From assembly GCF_009908285.1 (NCBI RefSeq), contig NZ_JAAARM010000014.1, forward strand, positions 62,001-126,000: DNA of 64,000 nt, in the 5' to 3' direction. Position numbers and translations under genes: made by a program. The notes under the pieces were generated by a model. The model made no database searches, was not told the DNA's origin, and saw only the letters and a list, made by a program, of their open reading frames with translations. Below, piece by piece: positions 8,694-16,453 of the stretch. This DNA is from Pseudomonas sp. Fl4BN1. Lineage in GTDB: Bacteria > Pseudomonadota > Gammaproteobacteria > Pseudomonadales > Pseudomonadaceae. The first letter of the stretch is position 1; every line of letters begins with the position of its first letter.

Positions 8694-8709
8694 CTGTATG
8701 CATATACAG
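8694..8709 (+). promoter_or_regulatory. LexA (SOS) box
   Basis: CTGTATGCATATACAG is a CTGT-N8-ACAG palindrome preceded by TTA, matching the LexA operator consensus of gamma-proteobacteria. It ends 18 bp before the ATG of the S24-like gene, with GAGGAG as the ribosome binding site between them. A repressor site covering the promoter is expected. Confidence 0.88.
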
Positions 8710-8727
8710 CTATCGAGGAGTCTCGCC

Positions 8728-9174
8728 ATGTCTCTCACTTTCCTCACCGGTACCGAACGCTCCAAGCCGTCGCCAGCCCGTTTCCTGGGGCTGGGAGACA
8801 GTGACTGCGCCTCCTGGGCCAACGAGCCCAGCGGCAGCGGGTTTTCCCTCGATCGGACCCTGGGGCTTGGTGCTCCACAGATCCACGGTTTGCTGGTCGA
8901 TGATGACAACCTGCTGGGGTTTGGCATCTACCCTGGAGACCGCCTGATTGTCGATCGCTCGGCCACGCCGGTGGTTGACCAGTACCTTGTAGTACGCCCT
9001 CAAGGCAGCCTGGAATACTCGCTGCGCCTGCTGGCGCCCGACCCCCGTGGCGGCTTGCTGCTCAAGGCGGCGCGCCCTTCAATCTCTTCCATCGTTCTGG
9101 ATGACCTGGGGTCTATGGAGATCTGGGGCGTGGTGTTGTGGGTGGTCAGTTATGTGGGGCGCAAGCAACCCTGA
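8728..9174 (+). CDS. UmuD/LexA-like S24 domain protein, predicted protease-dead, SOS-controlled
   Basis: 148 aa. ATG 8728 is chosen over upstream in-frame starts because GAGGAG (8715-8720) sits at the right distance and the upstream codons overlap the LexA box. The N-terminus (SKPSPARFLGLGDSD ... LGAPQIHGLLVDDDN) and the core (GIYPGDRLIVDRSATPVVDQYLVV) follow the UmuD / LexA C-terminal fold. However, the nucleophile position that reads DSM in UmuD is DNL here (Asn61), and the segment that carries the catalytic lysine reads EYSLRLL. Both dyad residues therefore appear replaced, and self-cleavage is not expected. No umuC follows. An unknown 106-aa gene starts 39 bp downstream. Its role is unknown; a regulatory or decoy partner of SOS proteins is an inference. 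Confidence 0.82.
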   Translation: MSLTFLTGTERSKPSPARFLGLGDSDCASWANEPSGSGFSLDRTLGLGAPQIHGLLVDDDNLLGFGIYPGDRLIVDRSATPVVDQYLVVRPQGSLEYSLRLLAPDPRGGLLLKAARPSISSIVLDDLGSMEIWGVVLWVVSYVGRKQP

Positions 9175-9213
9175 TGGATGTGGCGGACGCTTCAAACCGA
9201 TAAAGGAATAGAG

Positions 9214-9534
9214 ATGGTCAATGTCGAACAACTGAAAAACAGCGTGAACAACATGTCCAGTGATGTAGTCCGTGAGGCGGTGCTTGAGTTGCGCCTGGAT
9301 GGATTGGTCACCGAGGGCAAGACACCCTTCAACAAGCTGCACTTCAATACCTGCTTCGCCGAGATCGAGGCTCTGTTCCAGCGCGCGGGTTACCACCGGC
9401 AACTGGATGTGGTGGGTTACCAGGGGTTGCTTTATGCACTTTATGACCCGGGGCGCTGGGAGGCGGTGGATGTGCTGCGCTGGCTCAAGGAGTTCACCGA
9501 GGCGGCGGCCCAGGCCAAGCAGTCTTGCGCTTGA
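9214..9534 (+). CDS. Uncharacterised protein, probable partner in SOS-controlled unit
   Basis: 106 aa, soluble and largely helical, without a recognisable catalytic motif. Visible landmarks are SVNNMSSDVVREAVLELRLDGLVTEGKTPFNK, HFNTCFAEIEALFQRAGYH and a C-terminal LRWLKEFTEAAAQAKQ helix. ATG 9214 has a purine-rich AAAGGA upstream; an upstream start at 9178 is less likely. It follows the S24-like gene by 39 bp in the same orientation and probably shares its LexA-controlled transcript. I do not recognise the family and assign no function. Confidence 0.72.
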   Translation: MVNVEQLKNSVNNMSSDVVREAVLELRLDGLVTEGKTPFNKLHFNTCFAEIEALFQRAGYHRQLDVVGYQGLLYALYDPGRWEAVDVLRWLKEFTEAAAQAKQSCA

Positions 9535-9613
9535 TGTCGAGGAAACTGTTCCCTAGGCTCCTGGAGATTGCTGTTGGATAATGCCGCCTTGCATTGATCC
9601 CTCGAGTTTCTGT

Positions 9614-10504
9614 ATGTCTTCTGCGAGTTTTTCAGCTGCACAGCATCAGGCCAGCACCTTGTACCTGCCCCCCGGTTCCTGGTCGACGGTACTGGAATGT
9701 CTGTGTGATCACTTCAAGGCCATCAGCCGTGAGCAATGGCTGGACCGTATTGCCCGTGGCCGGGTGCTGGACGGGCAGGGCCAGCCCATCAGCCTGGAGT
9801 TGGCCTACCGCGAAGGCCTGCGGATTCATTACTTTCGCGAGGTGCCGGACGAGAAAGTGATCCCGGTGCAGGAGACGATCCTGTATGCCGACGAGCATCT
9901 AGTGGTCGCAGACAAACCGCACTTTCTTCCCGTCACTCCGGCCGGCGAGTATGTCGAGCAGACCTTGCTACGACGGCTGATCCGCCGCCTGGATAACCCA
10001 CATCTGGTGCCCTTGCATCGTATCGACCGGCATACAGCGGGGCTGGTGCTGTTTTCCGCTGATCCCGGTAGCCGCTCGGCCTATCAGGCGTTGTTCCCTA
10101 CCCGGAAGATAGAAAAACGCTACGAGGCCATTGCCCGGGCCTTGCCGAACCTGGACTTTCCTCGGGTCCACAAGAGCAGGCTGGTGGACGGTGAACCCTT
10201 CTTTCGCATGCAAGAGGGGGAGGGGCCGAGCAATACCGAAACTGCCATCGAGGTCAGGGAAAAACACGCTGACCTGTGGCGCTACGCCTTGTATCCGGTA
10301 ACGGGCAAGAAGCATCAATTGCGGGTGCACATGAGTGCTCTGGGAGCGGCAATCTGCAATGACCCGTTCTACCCCGAGGTACTCAAAGACGCTGAGGACG
10401 ATTATGCCAACCCGCTGAAATTACTGGCTCAGGGCCTGCGTTTCATCGATCCGCTGACCGGGGAGGAGCGCGAGTTCGAAAGCGGCATCAGTTTGCAATG
10501 GTGA
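9614..10504 (+). CDS. RluA-family tRNA/rRNA pseudouridine synthase
   Basis: About 296 aa. It carries the family active-site motif PLHRIDRHTAGLVLFS with the catalytic aspartate, plus YADEHLVVADKPHFLPVTP before it and the C-terminal motif KKHQLRVHMSALG, which is diagnostic for RluA-type enzymes. It converts a uridine in tRNA or rRNA to pseudouridine. The exact target position cannot be told from the sequence. The start is uncertain: ATG 9581 is also in frame, and neither has a strong Shine-Dalgarno sequence. Conservation begins around residue 15 either way. A strong intrinsic terminator follows. Confidence 0.9.
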   Translation: MSSASFSAAQHQASTLYLPPGSWSTVLECLCDHFKAISREQWLDRIARGRVLDGQGQPISLELAYREGLRIHYFREVPDEKVIPVQETILYADEHLVVADKPHFLPVTPAGEYVEQTLLRRLIRRLDNPHLVPLHRIDRHTAGLVLFSADPGSRSAYQALFPTRKIEKRYEAIARALPNLDFPRVHKSRLVDGEPFFRMQEGEGPSNTETAIEVREKHADLWRYALYPVTGKKHQLRVHMSALGAAICNDPFYPEVLKDAEDDYANPLKLLAQGLRFIDPLTGEEREFESGISLQW

Positions 10505-10526
10505 AGTTCCACGGGGCAGAAACGAT

Positions 10527-10549
10527 AAAACCCGCACCAGGCGGGTTTT
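10527..10549. terminator. Bidirectional intrinsic terminator
   Basis: AAAACCCGC, loop ACCAG, GCGGGTTTT. It lies between the convergent pseudouridine synthase gene and the small lipoprotein gene. A-rich and T-rich flanks make it usable on both strands. Confidence 0.9.
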
Positions 10550-10577
10550 ATTGCTTTCAGATCGACAACCGTCAGGC

Positions 10578-10799
10578 TTACAGCTCTTTGACGGTACGGA
10601 TCTGATCCTTGTTGATGCGAGTCTGCTTGCCGTCCAACTGCTCAAACTCGTAGAAGCCGGAGTCCTTGTCGTATTTAGGGGTGTCGACGGCCTGGATTTC
10701 GCGACCGTCATTCAAGGTGATCACTGTTGGCGAGGCGCAACCGGCGAGAGTGGCCAGGCCCAGTGCGAGCATGAGAGTGGCGAGGGTCCGTTGAGTCAT
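10578..10799 (-). CDS. YgdI/YgdR (DUF903) family small lipoprotein
   Basis: 73 aa. It has a lipoprotein signal peptide: MTQRTLATLMLALGLA followed by the lipobox LAGC, with the cysteine at residue 21. The mature ~53 residues match the YgdI/YgdR fold (ITLNDGREIQAVDTPKYDKD, FYEFEQLDGKQTRINKDQI). These outer-membrane lipoproteins are small and SH3-like, and their function is unknown. A longer in-frame extension upstream to 11063 is rejected because the lipoprotein signal begins at ATG 10799. Confidence 0.92.
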   Translation of the reverse strand: MTQRTLATLMLALGLATLAGCASPTVITLNDGREIQAVDTPKYDKDSGFYEFEQLDGKQTRINKDQIRTVKEL

Positions 10800-11074
10800 T
10801 GTGTGTCTCCGAAATGAGTACTTTGAGTGCTGGTCTTCAGACGTATACAACGTCTGCAAGTTCCTTGGCCAGGGACATTCTGCCACGTTGCCAGACAGAT
10901 CGCAGGCGTTCGAGACGGCAGATGGAATCTTCGTGCAGCATGGCCTCAGTCTGCATTCGTTGGCGTGTGAGGTGCTATCACAAGCCGTGTCGGGGATGGC
11001 CGGCTCCGCAGCGGCGGCGGATGAGAGCGCTGTGATATAACACCGGGCTGTTCCTCCTACCACGGACCGAGCCT

Positions 11075-11614
11075 ATGAAAGCCAAGGCTGATGTGCCTTT
11101 TGCCCCACTGAACATCGCGGTGTTGACTGTCAGCGATACCCGCACTCTGGAAACCGACACTTCTGGACAAGTCTTCGTCGAGCGCCTGAGCGCCGCAGGT
11201 CACCGTCTGGCAGCACGAGTCCTGCTCAAGGACGATCTGTACAAGATCCGCGCCCAGGTTGCCACCTGGATTGCTGATGACGTGGTGCAGGTGGTGTTGA
11301 TCACCGGTGGCACCGGTTTCACGGGGCGTGACAGTACTCCGGAAGCGGTGACTTGCCTGCTGGATAAACAGGTCGACGGCTTCGGCGAGCTATTCCGGCA
11401 GATTTCAGTCGCGGACATTGGCACCTCCACTGTGCAGTCCCGTGCTTTGGCAGGGTTGGCCAACGGCACCCTGGTGTGCTGCCTGCCAGGCTCCACCAAT
11501 GCGGTGCGCACCGGCTGGGACGGAATCCTCGCCGAGCAACTGGATTCGCGGCATCGCCCGTGCAACTTTGTGCCTCATCTGAAACAGGCGGCACCCTGTG
11601 AATCCCGTGGGTAA
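11075..11614 (+). CDS. moaB: Molybdenum cofactor biosynthesis protein MoaB
   Basis: 179 aa cytoplasmic enzyme of the MoaB/Mog family, which adenylates molybdopterin before molybdate insertion. Signatures are NIAVLTVSDTRTLETDTSG at residues ~12-30, VVLITGGTGFTGRDSTPEAV with the GGTG loop, and DIGTSTVQSRALAG. The length is normal. Its 3' end overlaps moeA by 17 bp, so the two Moco steps are coupled. A run of 275 bp upstream has no gene. Confidence 0.95.
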   Translation: MKAKADVPFAPLNIAVLTVSDTRTLETDTSGQVFVERLSAAGHRLAARVLLKDDLYKIRAQVATWIADDVVQVVLITGGTGFTGRDSTPEAVTCLLDKQVDGFGELFRQISVADIGTSTVQSRALAGLANGTLVCCLPGSTNAVRTGWDGILAEQLDSRHRPCNFVPHLKQAAPCESRG

Positions 11615-12824
11615 GCCGGGCAAGCATGGCGCCTTGATGCCGGTGGAGGAGGCTCTGGAGCGTTTGCTGGCGATGGCTGCAGCGGCGCCTATTGTCGAGT
11701 GTGAGCGATTGCCGTTGGCGGCCACTGACGGCCGGGTGTTGGCCGAGGCGCTGATCTCCAACCTGGACCTGCCACCCTGGCCCAACAGTGCCATGGATGG
11801 ATACGCCTTGCGCCTGGAGGACTGGAAGGGTGAACCACTGCCAGTCAGCCAGCGGATCTTTGCCGGACAGGTCCCCGAACCATTGCAGGCGGGAACCTGT
11901 GCGCGGATTTTTACCGGCGCTCCGGTACCGGCGGGCGCGGACTGCGTCGAGATGCAGGAAAACGCCCAGGTCCAGGACGATCAGCGGGTGCTCTTTACCG
12001 AGCCCTTGAAGGTCGGGCAAAACATCCGGCCCCAGGGACAGGAGACCACTGTGGGCGAGCAAGTGCTGGCGCCCGGCACGCGTCTGGGGCCGATCGAGCA
12101 AGGCTTGGCCGCTTCTTTGGGGTGTGCGGAACTGGAGGTAGTGCGTCGGGTTCGGGTCGCCGTGTTGTCAACCGGTGACGAATTGCTGGAGCCGGGTCAG
12201 CCTCTGGGACCGGGACAGATCTACAACAGCAATCGGGTGTTGTTGTGCAGCTGGTTGCAGCGCCTGGGTTGTGAAGTACTGGATGCCGGGATTCTGCCTG
12301 ACGATTTGCCGGCAACTCGCCAGCGTCTGGCGGAGCTGGAGGGGGTCGACCTGATCTTGTCCACTGGCGGTGTGTCGGTCGGCGAGGCGGACTTTCTTGG
12401 TGTCGCATTGCGCGAAGCCGGCGAGCTGGGCTTGTGGAAGCTGGCAATCAAGCCAGGCAAGCCTCTGACCTTCGGACATTTTCGCGGTGTGCCGGTGATC
12501 GGCCTACCGGGCAACCCGGCATCGACGCTGGTCACCTTTGCCTTGTTGGCGCGGCCTTATCTGCTGCGGCGCCAGGGTGTGCAGCAGGTACAGCCATTGC
12601 GCTTCCAGGTGCCGGCGGGTTTTGTCTGGCCACATCCCGGCAACCGCCGCGAGTACCTGCGCGGCCGCCTTGAAGGTGGGCGGGCAATCATCTACCGCAA
12701 CCAGAGTTCCGGTGTCTTGCGCAGTGCAGCCTGGGCGGAAGGCCTGGTGGAGGTACTGGAAGGGCGGACCCTGGTCGAAGGCGATTGGGTCAGTTTCATT
12801 CCCTTGAGTGAAGTGCTGGATTGA
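11598..12824 (+). CDS. moeA: Molybdopterin molybdenumtransferase MoeA
   Basis: 408 aa. It inserts molybdate into adenylated molybdopterin. Characteristic motifs are LPPWPNSAMDGYAL near residue 55-70, FTGAPVPAGADCVEMQE, VAVLSTGDELLEPG, YNSNRVLL, STGGVSVGEADF and KPGKPLTFGHF with VIGLPGNPAS. The GTG start at 11598 overlaps moaB; an ATG at 11637 is an alternative, since conservation begins at MPVEEALERLL. The C-terminal domain IV region is present. moaB and moeA form a two-gene operon ended by a strong hairpin. Confidence 0.95.
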   Translation: MNPVGKPGKHGALMPVEEALERLLAMAAAAPIVECERLPLAATDGRVLAEALISNLDLPPWPNSAMDGYALRLEDWKGEPLPVSQRIFAGQVPEPLQAGTCARIFTGAPVPAGADCVEMQENAQVQDDQRVLFTEPLKVGQNIRPQGQETTVGEQVLAPGTRLGPIEQGLAASLGCAELEVVRRVRVAVLSTGDELLEPGQPLGPGQIYNSNRVLLCSWLQRLGCEVLDAGILPDDLPATRQRLAELEGVDLILSTGGVSVGEADFLGVALREAGELGLWKLAIKPGKPLTFGHFRGVPVIGLPGNPASTLVTFALLARPYLLRRQGVQQVQPLRFQVPAGFVWPHPGNRREYLRGRLEGGRAIIYRNQSSGVLRSAAWAEGLVEVLEGRTLVEGDWVSFIPLSEVLD

Positions 12825-12834
12825 CCCCGGTGTG

Positions 12835-12860
12835 GTGAGCCCGGTCGGGACCGGGCTCAC
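12835..12860. terminator. Perfect 11-bp hairpin between moeA and the convergent small gene
   Basis: GTGAGCCCGGT, loop CGGG, ACCGGGCTCAC. It lies 10 bp past the moeA stop and before the convergent stop at 12871. There is no T tract, but the stem is strong and symmetrical. Confidence 0.65.
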
Positions 12861-12870
12861 AGGTCGCCGT

Positions 12871-13125
12871 TCAGCGCAGCAGCAGTAACAGCAGCAGGCC
12901 GAAACGGCTGTGGAAACCCCAGGTCACCAGGCCAGCCAGCATGGTCGCCGCCAATACCAGCCAGGCCAGGCGCTTGAGTGTCGGCAACAGCCTGGAGTGG
13001 CGTAGGGACGGTTCGGACGAGAGTGGTCGATCGAGTTGTCGAGCCGGGTTGCCGGTCAGCCATGAGTTGCCTGTCATGCGGTTGAGCGAAGAGTACGCTC
13101 GCGGATAAAGCCCCTTGTCGTTCAT
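12871..13125 (-). CDS. Small predicted membrane protein, uncharacterised
   Basis: 84 aa. A hydrophilic N-terminal ~50 residues (NDKGLYPRAYSSLNRMTGNSW) is followed by one or two hydrophobic stretches at the C-terminus (LAWLVLAATMLAGLVTWGF and GLLLLLLLR). There is no recognised domain. Codon use and position between hairpin-terminated units support a real gene. A longer start at 13165 is possible but less likely. Function unknown. Confidence 0.6.
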   Translation of the reverse strand: MNDKGLYPRAYSSLNRMTGNSWLTGNPARQLDRPLSSEPSLRHSRLLPTLKRLAWLVLAATMLAGLVTWGFHSRFGLLLLLLLR

Positions 13126-13252
13126 GACGGTGCACTTCCCTGTATGAGGCGTCAGCGCCTGACATGCACAGTCACTGATTGGCTCCGTAGGGTCAATTCA
13201 GGCAATTCTCTTTCTTCAGTCAGAAAAATCACTTTAAGTCGGGCGCGGCTGT

Positions 13253-14179
13253 TCAGGCGTAGGGGCTGTCCCAATAGCGTTTGTGCATCCCCAGGTTTTT
13301 CTTCAAGGCCAAAGGCAGGTAACGCTCCTGCTGGCTGAGTTTGTAGGCGAGCAATTTCAGCGCATTACGCAGCAACGATCCGGGCCATTCCATCATTCGT
13401 CCGAGGCCGAGGAACTTCAACTCGGATTTGACGTAGCGCAACCCCTCACCGCCGGCGCCACCAAAAGCCTGGCGAATCCAGGGTTCCCGGGCATGGAACA
13501 CGCCGATGTCGAAGTAGCGGCGAAACTCTTCCTTGAGGCTGTAGTTGTGCGAATGGCGGCAACAGGCGCTGCCTTCGTAGGCGACCTTCCAGCCCGCCAG
13601 GAGCATCTTGGCGCCGACGTACATGTCTTCGGACAGAATCACGTGGCTGGGAAAGCCGCCAACCTGCATCAGCGCCTCGCGTCGATAGGCAGAGAAGGAG
13701 TTGGACATGAAGGCGGTCTTGATCCCCAGTGCCGGCACATCGGCCAGGCTTTTCACCTGGGAGGTCGGCGGGTAGTTGAACCGCCGTGCATGGCTGGCCA
13801 GGGGACTGGCATTCAGGTGTGGCAGTTGGCGCCCACACACGGCCCCCACTTGCGAGTCGGCGAAGGGGGCAATGATGTGGGCGATGCCATCGGCGTCATC
13901 CAGGTAGGCATCCTGGGTCATGAACACATAGACATCGTAGTCGGCATGGCGCTCTACCATCAGTTGCCGGGTACCACCGTGATTGAAATCCCGGCTGTCG
14001 ATGCGCAGCACATTGGGGCAGCGGGACAGGGCCAGCTCGTAGGTGCCATCGCTGGAGCTGGAGTCGACGATCAGGGTATCGAATGGGGTGCTCTGGATCG
14101 CCAGGGAATCCAGCAGCCGGGCCAGATCCTGGCAGCCGTTGTAGGTTGGGATCACACACGCTACGCGTAGTGTCGCCAT
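13253..14179 (-). CDS. pslC: GT2 family glycosyltransferase (rhamnosyltransferase-like), PslC-like
   Basis: 308 aa cytoplasmic GT-A enzyme. N-terminal VACVIPTYNG, nucleotide-binding TLIVDSSSSDGTYE, the rhamnosyltransferase-type motif DFNHGGTRQLMVE, then FMTQDAYL and ILSEDMYVGAKML supply the expected donor and metal-binding positions. It would add a sugar to the lipid-linked Psl repeat. In P. aeruginosa pslC lies between pslB and pslD; that place is empty here, and this gene is the last of the operon, 27 bp after pslK. Naming it pslC rests on family and length (PslC is about 300 aa), so orthology is inferred. Confidence 0.8.
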   Translation of the reverse strand: MATLRVACVIPTYNGCQDLARLLDSLAIQSTPFDTLIVDSSSSDGTYELALSRCPNVLRIDSRDFNHGGTRQLMVERHADYDVYVFMTQDAYLDDADGIAHIIAPFADSQVGAVCGRQLPHLNASPLASHARRFNYPPTSQVKSLADVPALGIKTAFMSNSFSAYRREALMQVGGFPSHVILSEDMYVGAKMLLAGWKVAYEGSACCRHSHNYSLKEEFRRYFDIGVFHAREPWIRQAFGGAGGEGLRYVKSELKFLGLGRMMEWPGSLLRNALKLLAYKLSQQERYLPLALKKNLGMHKRYWDSPYA

Positions 14180-14206
14180 GTTCGATATCTCCGGTTCCAG
14201 TCAGGT

Positions 14207-15622
14207 TCAGGTCAGGTTTTGGCGCCAGGGTCGCAGCCAGGCTGCGAGGATCAGCAACAGCAGCAGACCGCAGGCACTGCTCAGTCCCAGTTGCCACCAG
14301 ATAGAAGTCAGCGGGTGCAGGAACAGCGCCGCCAGTACCATGCCGCCGATACCGATCAGCCAATGACTGCGCCATGGCACCAGGCCCAGCAGTTGCTGGC
14401 GTCGCATCAACAGCAGGCCGGTGAGGACAACGCCGCAGATGGCTGCCAGGGCTATCCCGATCAGGCCAAAGACGTACGGCAGCAGGGCCAGCAGCAATGC
14501 ATTCAGCAGACTGCCGGCCAACTCGCAGTTGAGCGGCATGCGGGTGTCCCCTGCGGCGTAGGCATAGCGCGCCAGCAGGGCGTTCCAGGCGCCGAACATC
14601 AACGGTACGGAGAACCACGCCAGCAGTGTTGGTAGAGGGCTGTCGGCGGCCTGATTGGGCAGCAGCAGGTGCACCAGCGCCGCCGCCGCACCGATCAGGC
14701 CGACCACTGCCGGAATCGTCAGCAGGGTGGTGGTACTCAAGCCTTTACGCAGCAAGCCCAGGCGTTGTTCGCCGGAGCTGCCGCTCATCAGCCCGAGCAA
14801 CACTTGATTGAGGCTCATCAGGGCAATCAACGGCAGATTGATCAACTTGCGTGCCAGGTTGATCCAGGTGACGGCCCCTTCCCCCAGCAGCGATGCGGCC
14901 ATACGCTCCAACAGTGCCAGGCCCTGGCTGGCCAGGTTGCTGCTCAGCAATGGGCCGATACGCTGCAGCAGCTCGCGCCCGGCCCCGGGTGCTGCCTGGA
15001 AGCGCCATGGGCGCCAGCCGTCCCGCAGCAGGCTTGGCAGCAACACGGTCGGCATCAGCAGGCTGCCTAGTACACAGGCGGCCGCCAGTCCGCCGGGCGT
15101 GGCGTCATGATGAAAACTGGCCAGGTAGATCACCGGCGGCAGGTTGAATAGCAGTGAACCCAGGCCCGCCAGGACAAAGCGTGCGCGAGCCTGCAGAGGA
15201 ACGCAGAACAGGCTGTGGAGGATGAACCCTGGCGCGCACCAAGCCAGCCAGTGCAGGCCGCCGCTGGCCAGGGTGTAACCATCGTTGCCCAGGCCAGGCC
15301 CGATCAAGCGCACCCATAAGGGGGCGCCAAGGCTGAGTACACCGCCCAGTACCAGGCCACACAGCAGCAGGCGCGGTGCCAGGGCACTCAACCAGGCCTG
15401 TTGCTCAGGGGCCGAGCGTTGCTGGTACAGCGGCAGCGCGGCAGCACTGAGCAGCCCGGCGGCCAGGGCCATGCGCAGGGCCTCGGGCAGGAACATCGCC
15501 ACCAGGAAACCGTCGCTCTGCCCCCCGGCCCCCCAGGCCGCCACCAGCAGCCATTCACGGGCAAAGCCTGCGGCCAGCCCGGTCAGGGTGGCCAGGGTCA
15601 GCCACAGCGTTGCACCGAACAT
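14207..15622 (-). CDS. pslK: MurJ/MVF-family lipid-linked oligosaccharide flippase PslK
   Basis: 471 aa with about 12-14 hydrophobic helices. The N-terminus TLATLTGLAAGFAREWLLVAAWGAGGQSDGFLVA resembles the MurJ/MviN start. This MVF family includes PslK of P. aeruginosa, which is predicted to flip the undecaprenyl-linked Psl repeat unit to the periplasm. It lies 9 bp downstream of the hexapeptide acyltransferase and 27 bp upstream of the pslC-like gene in one operon. There is no sign of disruption. Confidence 0.85.
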   Translation of the reverse strand: MFGATLWLTLATLTGLAAGFAREWLLVAAWGAGGQSDGFLVAMFLPEALRMALAAGLLSAAALPLYQQRSAPEQQAWLSALAPRLLLCGLVLGGVLSLGAPLWVRLIGPGLGNDGYTLASGGLHWLAWCAPGFILHSLFCVPLQARARFVLAGLGSLLFNLPPVIYLASFHHDATPGGLAAACVLGSLLMPTVLLPSLLRDGWRPWRFQAAPGAGRELLQRIGPLLSSNLASQGLALLERMAASLLGEGAVTWINLARKLINLPLIALMSLNQVLLGLMSGSSGEQRLGLLRKGLSTTTLLTIPAVVGLIGAAAALVHLLLPNQAADSPLPTLLAWFSVPLMFGAWNALLARYAYAAGDTRMPLNCELAGSLLNALLLALLPYVFGLIGIALAAICGVVLTGLLLMRRQQLLGLVPWRSHWLIGIGGMVLAALFLHPLTSIWWQLGLSSACGLLLLLILAAWLRPWRQNLT

Positions 15623-15631
15623 GGGCGCGGT

Positions 15632-16453
15632 TCAGTGGAATAAAGTGAACAGGCCTTTGCCGCCCACTTTGTAGTTGAGGTTGCGGCAGCGTTCGCCTTT
15701 GATCGCCGCGTCCGGCCCGCTGACGATGGCGTAAGGGGGGACCGGCTTGGATACTACCGACTGTCCGCCGACCACTGCGCCTTCGCCAATGTCGGCGCCA
15801 AAGGACAGCAGTGCGCGACTGGCGATCCAGGCGTAGTCATGGATATAGATCGGCCCGCCCACCGCCCAGAACTCCGGCGCCTTCAGGTCGTGGCCGCCGG
15901 CGATGATCAGCACGTGGGAGGCAATGGTCACATGGTCGCCGATGATCAGCCCGCCGCGGGCATCCAGCTGGCAGTGCCAGGCGATGGTGCTGTCCTGGCC
16001 GATGCGCAGGCTGTCGATGCCAAGCACTTCGGTATTGCGCCAGACCGTGGAGCCCTTGCCGATCTTCGCCCCGCCCATGCGCAACCAGAGCAGCCGCAGA
16101 GTGTGGCTGGGGATCTTGCAGATCAGGATGTTGTAGATCTGCTCCCAGGTCCGCAGCATGCGGTCGCGCAGGGTTGGCCAGTTGATGCCATACATGGGAA
16201 TCAGCGCACCTTTGACTTCACGGCCGAGCAATGCATAAAAGCGTCGGGGCAAGGGCGGCTCGATCTTCGATTCGATATTCAGGTAGCTGATATAGGTCAG
16301 CACATTGTCCTTGAGCGGCTGCTCGAACAGCACGTCGTTTTCCAGCATCCACTGATAGGCCGCCTCCAGCTCCTCGAGGCTCACGCCCATTTTTTGCGCA
16401 TATTCAGGCAATGCCTGTTTCAGGTTCTGCGAGTGAAAGATGCGATGTTTCAT
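15632..16453 (-). CDS. Left-handed beta-helix (hexapeptide) acyltransferase inserted in the psl operon
   Basis: 273 aa. The N-terminal ~110 residues are helical (QALPEYAQKMGVSLEELEAAYQW). They are followed by hexapeptide repeats of the LbH fold (KIGKGSTVWRNTEVLGIDSLRIGQDSTI, LIIGDHVTIASHVLII, IGEGAVVGGQSVVSKPV) with the putative active-site histidine in AGGHDLK. It belongs to the WcaF/maltose-O-acetyltransferase-like group that acetylates sugars from acetyl-CoA. It overlaps pslJ by 4 bp, so it is co-translated with the operon. No counterpart sits here in the P. aeruginosa psl order. It suggests that this Psl-like polymer is O-acetylated in the cytoplasm. Confidence 0.86.
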   Translation of the reverse strand: MKHRIFHSQNLKQALPEYAQKMGVSLEELEAAYQWMLENDVLFEQPLKDNVLTYISYLNIESKIEPPLPRRFYALLGREVKGALIPMYGINWPTLRDRMLRTWEQIYNILICKIPSHTLRLLWLRMGGAKIGKGSTVWRNTEVLGIDSLRIGQDSTIAWHCQLDARGGLIIGDHVTIASHVLIIAGGHDLKAPEFWAVGGPIYIHDYAWIASRALLSFGADIGEGAVVGGQSVVSKPVPPYAIVSGPDAAIKGERCRNLNYKVGGKGLFTLFH

